From Candidatus Bathyarchaeota archaeon (lineage in GTDB: Archaea; Thermoproteota; Bathyarchaeia; Bathyarchaeales; Bathycorpusculaceae): DNA of 35,436 nt. The notes below the pieces were generated by a model. It was not told where the DNA came from, made no database searches, and saw only the letters and a program-made list of their open reading frames with translations. Positions within the stretch are counted from its first letter, which is position 1; each line of letters begins with the position of its first letter. The DNA lies in the NCBI GenBank assembly GCA_023488905.1, contig JAMDCQ010000009.1, positions 1 to 35,436 on the forward strand, read 5' to 3'. A program made the translations under genes and the position numbers. This document shows positions 1 through 8,053 of this stretch, piece by piece.

Positions 1-276
1 CAGTCCTCAATCAAATTTACCATCTTATTCGGAAAAGGAGTCATTGAAGCAATACTGTATCTTGACAAATCGGGAAAGGCTGGGTACTCTGAACTGTATA
101 AGCAAGGTTTTGTTGTTAGCAGACAAGCCTTTGCAAACCTGCTCTATGTTCTAGAAGAAAATGGCATAGCGGACAGAAAATTAATTGAAAGCCGCCCAAC
201 CAGAGTTGAATACAGCCTTTCAAACAAGGGTAAGGAAATTGCAGCGGCACTAAAGCATCTGGAAGAAATTCTTTGA
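1..276 (+). CDS. HxlR-type winged-helix regulator (3' part only)
   Basis: The first 91 residues visible read in frame 1 to a TGA at 274-276; the start lies outside the window. The sequence has the winged-helix pattern of HxlR/MarR-like regulators: a helix-turn-helix stretch with SRQAFANLLYVLEENG, then the wing motif RPTRVEYSLSNKG, which closely matches the HxlR wing (PPRVEYSLT..G). It should be a cytoplasmic DNA-binding protein. The ligand and target genes cannot be inferred. The family call is fairly secure; HxlR rather than a related winged-helix family is likely but not certain because the N-terminus is missing. Confidence 0.7.
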   Translation, partial: QSSIKFTILFGKGVIEAILYLDKSGKAGYSELYKQGFVVSRQAFANLLYVLEENGIADRKLIESRPTRVEYSLSNKGKEIAAALKHLEEIL

Positions 277-393
277 TTATCTAGTTACAAAATCTAACGA
301 TAGTCTGATGCTGTTTACCATTCAACTATATGTACGTTTTTTGACACTTGGCTTTGCGGTGCTCACAAAGCCATCATGGCTTTGCAGTGATAG

Positions 394-681
394 ATGATTT
401 TTATGCCTAGCCTGCAAGACGGTTTAGGTGACAATAAGTTGGTAAATTTGATTGAGGACTGGGATGTCCTTGAGGAATATGCTGGAGAAAAATTGGGTTT
501 CTATCAGTTGCTTAGCAACGATGGAATCATTGAAGTAAGAGTTCAAACCGGACGGATCGGCTATAAAAAAGAGTTCACGGCTGGCAATGACCAGTTGCTA
601 ACTAAAATTTTGGATTTCTGCAAAAAACGCCGCTTTATCCAAATCAGCGAAAACATGCGAGACGACCAATTCTTCAAGTAA
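394..681 (+). CDS. hypothetical protein, 95 aa
   Basis: Small acidic, soluble-looking protein with no family I recognise. ATG at 394 and an in-frame ATG at 403 are both possible; neither has a strong Shine-Dalgarno sequence. It has no membrane segment and no Cys pair, and mixes alpha/beta-type segments (LGFYQLLSNDGIIEVRVQTG looks like beta strands). It ends 12 bp before the next gene on the same strand, so the two may be co-transcribed. It sits in the accessory stretch upstream of a tyrosine recombinase and may be part of a decayed integrated element. Confidence 0.5.
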   Translation: MIFMPSLQDGLGDNKLVNLIEDWDVLEEYAGEKLGFYQLLSNDGIIEVRVQTGRIGYKKEFTAGNDQLLTKILDFCKKRRFIQISENMRDDQFFK

Positions 682-693
682 GGAGCAAAGACA

Positions 694-969
694 TTGAGGA
701 AACGGCTGAATCGCAAACGTTGCATAGTCTGTGGAAACCCAACTGTGGGTTTCTCTGGCTATGTGTTCTATGAGAGCGGCAGAACACAGCTTAACGCTCC
801 ATTCTGCCAAGAACACCTAGAGAAGGCGCCGCAGTATGCTGTGCCAGTCTTTGAGAACCAGGCTGCCCTTGACATCTTCCAAAAAATGTTTCCAGTAACG
901 TATCTGCAAGACGTCAAAGGCAAACAAATCCTCTTTTTTAACACTCACAAAACTGTAAGTCTAAACTAG
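694..969 (+). CDS. small putative zinc-binding protein, 91 aa
   Basis: TTG start at 694, preceded by AAGGAG at 681-686. The N-terminus is basic (RKRLNRKR) and is followed by CIVCG near residues 10-14 and PFCQEHLE about 30 residues later. This CxxC...CxxH layout would suit one zinc ion. I do not recognise the family. It lies 12 bp after the preceding small gene and 13 bp before the recombinase gene, so the three may share a transcript. A nucleic-acid-binding role is plausible but is inference from the zinc-ligand pattern and charge. Confidence 0.5.
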   Translation: MRKRLNRKRCIVCGNPTVGFSGYVFYESGRTQLNAPFCQEHLEKAPQYAVPVFENQAALDIFQKMFPVTYLQDVKGKQILFFNTHKTVSLN

Positions 970-982
970 GCGGTGGGAGGGA

Positions 983-2284
983 ATGGCTGAACTTACATCT
1001 AAGCCTTCTCCAGACGGCATATTTGGCACTAAAGCCGGTTCCAAATCTCGTAAGTCAGAGTCAGCAGACGGCTCTGCCGGCAGCAGCCCCCTAAACCCAA
1101 CTTGCCCCAAATGTGGACCTAAAACTGCGACTGTTTGGCGCGATGGAACCTACTCGCCGATGTTTGGAGAGCCAATCCAGCGTTGGCTTTGTCGTCGATG
1201 TGGTTTACGTTTTAGTGATCCTATAGGCGTTGAAACGGCAAAAAACCTGTTGAAAGATGACCTATCTATTGAAACGAAGAAATTAAAAAGCGATCTGGAC
1301 ATACTACCTTCTCGCCAAATATGCGCAGAGGAAGCGAAAAACTTGGTTGCAGAAATACAGCAAACTGTAATTCTGCGGAAAGAAACCTTTGACATCAACA
1401 CTACACTTGCCAAATACGAGTGGTATCTACAGAAGGAAGGCTACCGGCCAGCAACAATAAAGGGTCGCACAAGACTGCTAAAGATTCTTTGGCGACGCGA
1501 AGCAGATTTTTACGATCCAGAATCGGTGAAGACAGTTATTTCAAAACAGAAATGGTGCGAAGGCAGAAAAGGCAACGCAGTCGATGCTTACAGCAATTAT
1601 TTAACGATGGTTGGCGGAACATGGAATAGACCAATCTATACTGGCATTGCAAAGATACCGTTTGTTCCTAAAGAAACCGAAATCGACCAACTGATAGCAG
1701 GTTGCAGCCTTAAAGTCGGCGTATTCCTACAACTACTAAAAGAGACACGCGCTCGACCCGGAGAAATCTGGCATTGCGACGAGGACTATTTTGACTTTGA
1801 AACCAACACAGTAAATATTACGCCTGAAAAAAACAGTAACCCAAGAATCTTTAACATGAGCCAAAAGCTAGTAGGAATGCTACATAACCTACCCCGACCA
1901 TACGGAAAATACTACTTTGCCCCACCAGAGATGGACCTGGATAGCTTCAGAATTAACTTTGAACGACAACGCACAAGCCTATCTGCTAAACTCAACAATC
2001 CACGCCTGAAAAGAATCATGTTTAAGACGCTGCGAACTTGGGGAGGCACAATGGATTACCACCGCACCAAAGACGTAATCTACGTGATGAAACGGCTCGG
2101 CCACAAAAACATCAAAAACACACTGATTTACATTCAACTCGAAGAGGCACTCTTCAAAGACGAAATAGACTACATCTCTAAGGTGGCAAAGACTGAGGCT
2201 GAAGCATGCGTTCTAATCGAAGCTGGCTTTGATTTCGTATGTGATTTTGACGGGCATAAACTGTTTAGGAAAAGGAAGTGCTAA
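983..2284 (+). CDS. tyrosine recombinase/integrase with N-terminal zinc ribbon
   Basis: 433 aa, ATG at 983 after GGTGGGAGGG. The N-terminus carries a zinc ribbon (C41, C44, C70, C73). Residues about 135-215 look like a SAM-like core-binding domain. The catalytic domain shows the expected residues in order: R258 in TRARPGEI, K283, K348xxR351 in place of the usual HxxR, H374 in RLGHKNIKNT and the nucleophile Y383. The first box histidine is replaced by lysine, as occurs in some family members. The gene lies next to tRNA-Leu, the usual target class for archaeal integrases, but I found no second attachment site. The catalytic set looks intact, so the protein may be active. Confidence 0.85.
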   Translation: MAELTSKPSPDGIFGTKAGSKSRKSESADGSAGSSPLNPTCPKCGPKTATVWRDGTYSPMFGEPIQRWLCRRCGLRFSDPIGVETAKNLLKDDLSIETKKLKSDLDILPSRQICAEEAKNLVAEIQQTVILRKETFDINTTLAKYEWYLQKEGYRPATIKGRTRLLKILWRREADFYDPESVKTVISKQKWCEGRKGNAVDAYSNYLTMVGGTWNRPIYTGIAKIPFVPKETEIDQLIAGCSLKVGVFLQLLKETRARPGEIWHCDEDYFDFETNTVNITPEKNSNPRIFNMSQKLVGMLHNLPRPYGKYYFAPPEMDLDSFRINFERQRTSLSAKLNNPRLKRIMFKTLRTWGGTMDYHRTKDVIYVMKRLGHKNIKNTLIYIQLEEALFKDEIDYISKVAKTEAEACVLIEAGFDFVCDFDGHKLFRKRKC

Positions 2285-2288
2285 AGAA

Positions 2289-2447
2289 ATGACCACAAAA
2301 ACTCAAAGACAAGACGCCCTACAAGAATACGGTAAAACACGCAATATAGTTCTGTTGCAGAAACGACTCGGACATAAGCAAATTAGGTCAACGCTTGATT
2401 TGCTCGTGCGGTCTGGTGCTCTCGAAAATGCTGGAGGACAAGCTTAG
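2289..2447 (+). pseudogene. duplicated C-terminal fragment of a tyrosine recombinase
   Basis: A 52-residue reading frame starts at ATG 2289, four bases after the recombinase stop. Its segment LLQKRLGHKQIRSTLDLLV matches the recombinase box YVMKRLGHKNIKNTLIYIQ, including the catalytic His, but the nucleophilic Tyr is replaced (Leu/Asp at that place) and every upstream catalytic residue is absent. It cannot be a recombinase alone. It most likely records a second integrase copy or recombination at this tRNA-Leu locus. Translation as a small DNA-binding peptide cannot be excluded. Confidence 0.5.
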
Positions 2448-2503
2448 TGTTGTTTTCTAGGGTTATCGCCATTTGGACAAACCCCCTTCTATTTTCAACA
2501 TTA

Positions 2504-2591
2504 TGGTGCAGGGGGTGGGATTCGAACCCACGAACGCCTACGCGATAGGGTCCTAAGCCCTACTCCGTTGACCTGGCTTGGAGACCCCTGC
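2504..2591 (-). tRNA. tRNA-Leu (anticodon UAG)
   Basis: Read on the minus strand, a 7-bp acceptor stem GCAGGGG/CCCCTGC encloses a D arm with AGGTC, an anticodon stem TAGGG/CCCTA around loop CTTAGGA (anticodon TAG), a long class II variable arm (CGC/GCG stem) and a T arm GTGGG-TTCGAAT-CCCAC. The discriminator is A and CCA is encoded (TGG at 2504-2506). No intron is seen. The recombinase gene and its C-terminal scrap lie at its 3' side, so this tRNA is a likely attachment target. Confidence 0.95.
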
Positions 2592-2623
2592 ACAGCTGGT
2601 GCGTATGGAGATAGTTCTGCCTC

Positions 2624-2638
2624 CTTTAATATTTATTT
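2624..2638 (-). promoter_or_regulatory. TATA-like box upstream of tRNA-Leu
   Basis: On the minus strand an AT-rich box (AAATAAATATTAAA) followed by GGAG sits 33-47 bp upstream of the tRNA-Leu 5' end. That spacing fits an archaeal TATA box with a short 5' leader. Confidence 0.4.
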
Positions 2639-2702
2639 GCCCACCAAACCACAGCGTTAATGAAGTTTTTTCGTAAAGACAGCGGGCTGTGACCGTAAGC
2701 TC

Positions 2703-2710
2703 TTTATTTA
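2703..2710 (+). promoter_or_regulatory. TATA-like box upstream of tRNA-Thr
   Basis: TTTATTTA lies 36-43 bp upstream of the mature 5' end of tRNA-Thr. The distance matches that of the box upstream of the divergent tRNA-Leu gene. Confidence 0.4.
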
Positions 2711-2745
2711 CAACCGCATTTGTTTGGAGAGAAGATCAAAAATTT

Positions 2746-2822
2746 GCCTTCGTAGCCTAGCCCGGTGGGGCGTTACCTTGGTAAGGTAATGGTCGCGGGT
2801 CCAAATCCCGCCGAAGGCTCCA
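2746..2822 (+). tRNA. tRNA-Thr (anticodon GGU)
   Basis: Acceptor stem GCCTTCG/CGAAGGC, D arm GCCT/GGGC with the GG pair in the loop, anticodon stem TTACC/GGTAA around TTGGTAA (anticodon GGT), five-base variable loop and T arm GCGGG-TCCAAAT-CCCGC. The discriminator is T and CCA is encoded at 2820-2822. No intron is seen. It is divergent from tRNA-Leu, and hicA ends ten bases downstream on the other strand. Confidence 0.95.
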
Positions 2823-2831
2823 CATAAATTA

Positions 2832-3053
2832 TCATTTCAAAAGTTCCAAGAAGTCTTCTTTTGTTAAACCCGATTGCTGAATAATTGACAGCAGAGTGCC
2901 TTTTTTGATGGGGTCATGGCGTGGTACGGTGAGTTTGCGTTTTCCATCGGTTAAAAATATGTGGCTGCCTCTTTGACCTGCCACCTTAAACCCTTTCTTG
3001 GATAGAGCCTTAATTACTGTACGCCAAGAAATAGGCGGCAGTTTTTCAGACAG
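2832..3053 (-). CDS. hicA: HicA-family mRNA interferase toxin
   Basis: 73 aa starting SEKLPPISWRTVIKALSKKG after the initiator, with the HicA signature GSHIFL (catalytic His) and VPRH at the usual spacing. HicA toxins adopt a dsRBD-like fold and cut mRNA. The start is unusual: a stop codon lies immediately 5' in frame (3054-3056), so the only way to keep the conserved N-terminus is CTG at 3053-3051, which overlaps the end of hicB by 8 bp. A later GTG would remove the first strand and helix. Order is hicB then hicA on the minus strand; in many systems toxin comes first, but both orders are known. Translation is probably coupled to hicB. Confidence 0.85.
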   Translation of the reverse strand: MSEKLPPISWRTVIKALSKKGFKVAGQRGSHIFLTDGKRKLTVPRHDPIKKGTLLSIIQQSGLTKEDFLELLK

Positions 3054-3279
3054 TTATCTCCACCAGCTCTTTTTTCCGCTTAAGCTGGTCAACTTCTTCA
3101 GGGAAAGCTTCCAAGTAGCCCTCGATGGCTTCTTTAATGTTGGCGAGCGCTTCTTTGCGGTTTTCGCCTTCACTTATTGCTCCGGGAAGTTCAAGGCATT
3201 GCACTGAGTAGCCGCCTTCAGGTTCCTCTCTCAGAATTACAGTAAACTTGGTTCCTTTAACTTTCAGCATGACACCCAC
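3046..3279 (-). CDS. hicB: HicB-family antitoxin
   Basis: Up to 77 aa; ATG at 3279 or ATG at 3270 (MLKVKGTKFTV). The sequence shows the degraded RNase H-like HicB fold: FTVILREEPEGGYSVQCLELPG followed by EGENRKEALANIKEAIEGYLE. This is the usual partial-RNase H signature (xVxxxxExxGGYxxxxPxLPG). No added DNA-binding domain is visible after it, so it may repress only weakly or through the complex. It overlaps hicA by 8 bp. Its promoter region is shared with the divergent glycosylation operon. Confidence 0.85.
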   Translation of the reverse strand: MGVMLKVKGTKFTVILREEPEGGYSVQCLELPGAISEGENRKEALANIKEAIEGYLEAFPEEVDQLKRKKELVEITV

Positions 3280-3401
3280 TACAAAAAATAACCCTGATTA
3301 ATCAATATAAACCTTGCAAATAAAAGAGGCAACAAGTGAAGGGTTCTGGAAAAAGCTTCTTATGCTTTGTCCGCGAGATAGTTTTCATTGAGAGGGGGAA
3401 C

Positions 3402-4688
3402 ATGGTTAGGTTCTCGGTTGAGAAACGCGAAGTCGCAATTTTAGCTGTGTTGCTTCTGGGTGCCTTCGCTGTTAGGGTTCTGCTGTTTCCCCTGCAGGGC
3501 TACCAAAACGACATGTCAACTTATCAATACTGGTTCAACGCCGCAACAGAGCAAGGCATCCGACCCTTCTACACCTACGTGCTCCAGAATGCAGGTTGGA
3601 TCGATTACCCCCCGTTTAACGTCTACATTTTCTGGGCATTCGGCTCCTTAGCCCACGCAGTCTCAACCACCACATCCACATTCTTCGTCAAGCTGGCACC
3701 CACACTGTTTGACTTAGCCACTTCAGCACTCATTTACCTGTTCGTGCGCAAACAGTTAACGTTCAAACAAAGCCTCATAACCACCGCACTATACGCATTT
3801 AACCCCGCCATAATCTTCAACGTAGCTGTTTGGGGCCAATTCGACGCCATCTACACCTTATTCCTCGTCCTATCCCTGATGCTGGCGCTTAAGCGCAAAC
3901 CCGAAGTTTCCGCCGTTGCACTCGCAGTGGCTTTGTTAACTAAACCGCAGGGCATCGCATTACTCCCCCTGATCGCAGTGCTGATTTTCAAGAAAAGCGG
4001 CGTAAAAAGGCTACTTACATCAATAGGCGCATTCGTAGCTACAATTTTTCTAGTGATTTTGCCCTTTGAGTGGAGTAACCCAGTGACTTTCCTTAGCGAC
4101 ATCTACTTCGGAGCCTACAGCGGATACGAGTACACATCGATTAACGCTTTCAACTTGTGGGGCCTGTTTGGGCTCTGGGTGCCCGACGGCAGCCTGTTCA
4201 TTGTGGGTTGGGTGCTTTTCGGGGTTTTTGCTGCTTTCACGCTTTTTGTGTTGCATAAGCGTTTCCATGTTTCAGGGGAGATGCTGGCGGTTTTTGCTGC
4301 GTTTATGCTGTTCTTCGCGTTCTTCATGCTGCCCACAAGGATTCATGAGCGTTACCTCTTTCCAGCGGTGAGTATGCTGGCGATTATGTTCATGTTCTCT
4401 AAGAGGGCACGCACGTTCTATGTGGCTATTACTGTGACGTTGCTGATCAACCAAGCATACATTCTTTACTGGTTAAACGCCTACGTCAACGCGGGACTGA
4501 ATTATTCGCCTAACCTAACGGGGGACCCTGTGGTTTTGGCGGTAAGCGTTATTAATTTAGTGCTGTTCCTTTATGGCGTAGCGCTACTATGGAGTGAACT
4601 TAGGGGACAATCAATGTTCAAAGCTAAGCCAACAGAGCCACTACCAGACCGAAAAGAGCCTACAGGGGAATTGCATAGTGAAGTTTGA
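3402..4688 (+). CDS. multipass membrane glycosyltransferase (GT-C, Gpi18-like mannosyltransferase)
   Basis: 428 aa with ATG at 3402 behind GAGGGGG; an upstream in-frame start at 3336 would add a non-membrane, poorly supported extension. About ten hydrophobic segments run through the protein. The first extracytoplasmic loop contains QNDMSTYQYWF near residue 40 and DYPPFNVYIFW (D68-P71), typical of GT-C enzymes that use a polyprenyl-phosphate sugar donor. A second recognisable piece is FNLWGLFGLW. The likely role is transfer of a mannose-type sugar to a lipid or protein acceptor on the outer face of the membrane. It is the first gene of an overlapping three-gene operon. The exact acceptor cannot be read from sequence. 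Confidence 0.75.
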   Translation: MVRFSVEKREVAILAVLLLGAFAVRVLLFPLQGYQNDMSTYQYWFNAATEQGIRPFYTYVLQNAGWIDYPPFNVYIFWAFGSLAHAVSTTTSTFFVKLAPTLFDLATSALIYLFVRKQLTFKQSLITTALYAFNPAIIFNVAVWGQFDAIYTLFLVLSLMLALKRKPEVSAVALAVALLTKPQGIALLPLIAVLIFKKSGVKRLLTSIGAFVATIFLVILPFEWSNPVTFLSDIYFGAYSGYEYTSINAFNLWGLFGLWVPDGSLFIVGWVLFGVFAAFTLFVLHKRFHVSGEMLAVFAAFMLFFAFFMLPTRIHERYLFPAVSMLAIMFMFSKRARTFYVAITVTLLINQAYILYWLNAYVNAGLNYSPNLTGDPVVLAVSVINLVLFLYGVALLWSELRGQSMFKAKPTEPLPDRKEPTGELHSEV

Positions 4689-6618
4689 GCTAAAAATAAC
4701 CAAAACAGACATCCTAACAATCGTGCTGTTATCGGTGCTCTTCTTCGGTATGGCGGCGTGGAATTTGGGCAGGATTGATGCTCCAACCACAGATTGGGAA
4801 ACCACCTCTTGGGACATCTTCTACGTTGACTTAGGCTCAGTTCAGCAGGTGCAAAACGTCATCTTTTGGGTCAAAATGGGCAATGCCTCCGTGCAGGTTT
4901 TCTCCGGGGAAGAACCTGGAGCCTGGAACCCTATTGGGAACTTTAGCCTCCAAGACCGCGCCACAGACTACCAAGTGCAAAAAACCATACCAATAAACAC
5001 CAACGCCCGATACCTGCGGTTGGATATAGTAGCGGCAACTTTCGATTCAAGACCAAACTTCTCTAATTGGGGAGTAACAAACCCCACTGATAAAGAACCC
5101 TCACCCTACATACAGATAACTGAGATTGGAGTCAGCAGCCCAAGCAACACCCAAGTGCCAATCACATCTATAATGCCAATCAAAGGCGGGTTTCCCATAA
5201 ATGGCTCTGTCTCGGATTTGAATACATTAATTGACGAGCAAAGTTTGCTTGAGGTTCCGCCGACTTACATGTCTAAGATGTATTTTGACGAGGTCTATTT
5301 TGCACGGGCGGCAGAAGACTACGTGAACCATGTTTTCCCCTTGGAGCGGACGCATCCACCGCTGGGTAAGCTTATCCAAGCCATCGGAGTAGTTGCCTTT
5401 GGCGAGACACCGTTTGGTTGGCGCATTATGGGCGTTATTTTTGGGACTTTGATGGTGCCTTTGATGTATCTTCTGGGGAAGAAGCTGTTTGGCACGTGGA
5501 TAGGCGGATTCTCAGCAGCGTTCCTCTTTACCTTTGACTTCATGCACTTTACCATGGCTAGAATAGGCACTGTAGACACCTACGTTGTGTTCTTCTCGTT
5601 GCTTTCTCAGTTGTTCTTCTTGGTTTACTTTAGTAATGTGCTCAAGAATGGCTGGAAAACAACTTCGGTTTTGCCGCTGCTTTTGGCGGTGGTTTTCTTT
5701 GCGTTGGGCTTCTCAACAAAATGGTTCATACTCTGGGGCACAGCGGGGTTGCTTGCTCTGCTCGTAGCGGTTAGGTTCAGGGAAATTGTGAAACTCAAGG
5801 GCACCTTAAGCGACAAGTATGTGGCGTTCTTTTCCCGCCCATTCCTGTTACTTCTGGGCTGTATCGGGGTTGTTGCAGCCATCTACTTTGCCACCTACAT
5901 CCCCGAAATGCTCATGGGAAATTCACCCCTAACAATCTTTAACCTGCAGAATGCCATGTTCAGTTTCCACTCGGGCTCTGTGACGGATTCTGCTGCGGCT
6001 CCGTGGTGGTCTTGGCCATTTATGTTCAGGTTTGACGGCGCTTCAGTGCCCAGATGGTTTGACATAACCTATTTGCCTAACGGAACGGTTTCGACGATTA
6101 CGGTGTTTGGGAACCCGGCGGTTTGGTGGGTCGGGTTTGTCGCTATTGTCGTTCTAGCAGATGAGGCATTTCACGTTCGACAGTTCTTGACTTTAATAAA
6201 ATATTGGCTTTATAGATTAAGTTTCAAGCTATTACATAGAAAAGCGAGATTTGCTAATTTGGTTAATAGAATATCGAATTCAACTACGCAAAAACCTAAC
6301 CTTAAAGGCAAGGGTTGGGATGCCACCGCAATCTACATCGTGGTTGTGTTTTTGTTCTCATGGTTAACCTACGTTTTCGTCGGCAGAGCCACCTACATCT
6401 ACCACTACTACCTCAGCGTACCCCTCATCTGCTTCGCCACAACCTACTTCATCAACAAATACTGGCATAAACCGCTGGGAAAAGTCGCCGCAATAATCAT
6501 CTTCGCAGCCACAGTAGCCATGTTTCTGGCATTTTATCCTGTGATTTCAGGCGCACCCGCATCGACGGAGTATATTCATAACTTAAAGTGGTTCCCAAGC
6601 TGGTTCTTTGCGCCATGA
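4678..6618 (+). CDS. PMT-family protein O-mannosyltransferase with discoidin-like insert
   Basis: 646 aa from GTG 4678, preceded by AGGGGAA and overlapping the upstream gene by 11 bp. After TM1 (about 10-30) comes a roughly 130-residue extracytoplasmic beta-rich domain (about 32-165) with discoidin/F5-8C-like features (WDIFYVDLGSVQQVQNVIFW, ARYLRLDI). The catalytic PMT loop follows: FDE (203-205) and THPPLGKL (225-232), then about eight TM segments with the PMT-type stretch MARIGTVDTYVVFFSLL. PMT enzymes transfer mannose from dolichyl-phosphate-mannose to Ser/Thr of exported proteins. The discoidin-like domain could bind acceptor glycans or proteins; that is inference. It is translationally coupled to the next gene. 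Confidence 0.85.
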   Translation: MKFELKITKTDILTIVLLSVLFFGMAAWNLGRIDAPTTDWETTSWDIFYVDLGSVQQVQNVIFWVKMGNASVQVFSGEEPGAWNPIGNFSLQDRATDYQVQKTIPINTNARYLRLDIVAATFDSRPNFSNWGVTNPTDKEPSPYIQITEIGVSSPSNTQVPITSIMPIKGGFPINGSVSDLNTLIDEQSLLEVPPTYMSKMYFDEVYFARAAEDYVNHVFPLERTHPPLGKLIQAIGVVAFGETPFGWRIMGVIFGTLMVPLMYLLGKKLFGTWIGGFSAAFLFTFDFMHFTMARIGTVDTYVVFFSLLSQLFFLVYFSNVLKNGWKTTSVLPLLLAVVFFALGFSTKWFILWGTAGLLALLVAVRFREIVKLKGTLSDKYVAFFSRPFLLLLGCIGVVAAIYFATYIPEMLMGNSPLTIFNLQNAMFSFHSGSVTDSAAAPWWSWPFMFRFDGASVPRWFDITYLPNGTVSTITVFGNPAVWWVGFVAIVVLADEAFHVRQFLTLIKYWLYRLSFKLLHRKARFANLVNRISNSTTQKPNLKGKGWDATAIYIVVVFLFSWLTYVFVGRATYIYHYYLSVPLICFATTYFINKYWHKPLGKVAAIIIFAATVAMFLAFYPVISGAPASTEYIHNLKWFPSWFFAP

Positions 6619-7358
6619 CAACAAAAAACAGCCACCCAGAAACTTTGCAGGTTTCCGTGGTGCTCCCCGCCTACAACGAAGTCAACTACCTCACCCCAGC
6701 CGTAGAGAAAACCATCCAAACCCTAAACCAATTCATAACCTCCTACGAAATAATCATCGCCGAAGACGGCAGCACCGACGGCACAGCCGAACGCGCCCAG
6801 CAACTCGCCCAGCAGTACCCATGCGTTATGCACATTCACCGCGAACAACGGCTGGGGAGAGGAACCGCACTCAATAACGCTTTTCGCCAGAGTCGCGGGG
6901 AAGTTTTGGTTTACATGGACCTCGATTTAGCCACTGACCTCAAATACCTAAAGCCACTCGTTGAAGCCATCTCGGTTGAGGGCTACGATTTCGCGACGGG
7001 TTCAAGGATGCTTGAGGAGAGCAAAGCCGAGCGTACCTTCAGCAGGGGTTTTAGCTCTAAAACCTACAATTGGCTCGTCAGACACATGCTGGGCTCTAAG
7101 CTGCATGACCATCAATGCGGTTTCAAAGCCTTCAAGCGGGAGCCGCTTTTGGGTTTGTTGGGGGAGGTGGAGGCGACGCATTGGTTCTGGGACACCGAAG
7201 TTATGGTCAGAGGTTACAGCCACGGTTTGCGGATTAAGGAGATCGCGGTGGAGTGGCATAGCGGCAAAGACACCAAAGTCAGCTTAGCAAAAGATGCGTG
7301 GAACATGTTTCGGCAAACCGTTGGGTTATGGTGGAAGTTTAAAACAGAGAAAAAATAG
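6615..7358 (+). CDS. dolichyl-phosphate mannose/glucose synthase (GT2)
   Basis: 247 aa; ATG 6615 overlaps the stop of the PMT gene (ATGA). It has a GT-A glycosyltransferase fold with VVLPAYNE (15-22), AEDGSTDGT and the metal-binding DLDLATD near residue 102, then DHQCGFKAF, typical of DPM1/Alg5-like enzymes. There are no C-terminal membrane segments, so it resembles soluble, membrane-associated DPM1. It should load a sugar from GDP-mannose or UDP-glucose onto dolichyl phosphate, the donor used by the two GT-C enzymes encoded just upstream. The coupling makes a complete donor-plus-transferase unit. Mannose is favoured over glucose because of the PMT neighbour. Confidence 0.85.
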   Translation: MTTKNSHPETLQVSVVLPAYNEVNYLTPAVEKTIQTLNQFITSYEIIIAEDGSTDGTAERAQQLAQQYPCVMHIHREQRLGRGTALNNAFRQSRGEVLVYMDLDLATDLKYLKPLVEAISVEGYDFATGSRMLEESKAERTFSRGFSSKTYNWLVRHMLGSKLHDHQCGFKAFKREPLLGLLGEVEATHWFWDTEVMVRGYSHGLRIKEIAVEWHSGKDTKVSLAKDAWNMFRQTVGLWWKFKTEKK

Positions 7359-7735
7359 TGTTCTTGGCGATTCTCCGTTTTTCTAGAGTAGTTGTTGCTG
7401 TGAAAAAGCCCTATACACATCAACAACCAGCGGCTTGTGGGGGCAGTTGCTTTTTTGGTTCGGCGGCAATTGAGGATTGCAGGCTGGTTGTGGCTTGTTT
7501 TACAAGCAGATCGGTTTGGCAAGAGGTCAACTGCTCCGCCCAAACTAACCCCCATACTTAACAGACAGATCAAAATCTTATTTTAGAAGTTGCCGCGGAC
7601 CCCTCTTATTTCAACTTCTTCCAACGGGCTTGGCAGAAATGCCTGTTTTGGTGCCAGCGTCTGGTGCGTATTGTAGCTGGTTGCATTTTGATTCTGCAAG
7701 CAGAGCAAACAAAACAGAAGCATTTTGATTTACTG

Positions 7736-7763
7736 TTAAAGGCGGATACGAAACCGTATGCGG
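7736..7763 (+). repeat. 28-nt dispersed element, copy 1
   Basis: This stretch contains ATACGAAACCGTAT, a 5-bp inverted repeat around AAAC, preceded by TTAAAGGCG. It matches 22172-22199 at 25 of 28 positions. The changes at positions 10 and 25 are G/C swaps on either side of the hairpin core. Confidence 0.55.
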
Positions 7764-8053
7764 TAATCTTAGGGGGATTTGTTGCTCTGCCGACTACCCC
7801 CATCCCCCTATAAAAAGGCAAGGCGCGGTTCTGTTACCTCTTTGTTTGCAGGCGCTCAATGTTAATTTTCGTTTGCTGTCTTATTTCTTCTAAAATAGCT
7901 TGAAAAAGTTCTGGTCGCTTGGTGTGTGGTTTTATCTTCAGGTGGAATAAGGTTTCTGTTTTTCATGGAGATAGCCCATAATGCTAGTTTCTATGGTCAT
8001 ATTTGAGGTGTTAAGTAGTGTTTATAGTAATCTTAGTTATGGTTTTTAAGATG

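Noticed and set aside
2504-2591. attL/attR pair of an integrated element at tRNA-Leu
   Set aside because: I found no direct repeat of the tRNA 3' end elsewhere in the window; the other end may lie before position 1.
7358-7561. 67-codon plus-strand frame after the DPM1-like gene
   Set aside because: No ribosome binding site, no recognisable fold and unlike neighbouring codon use.
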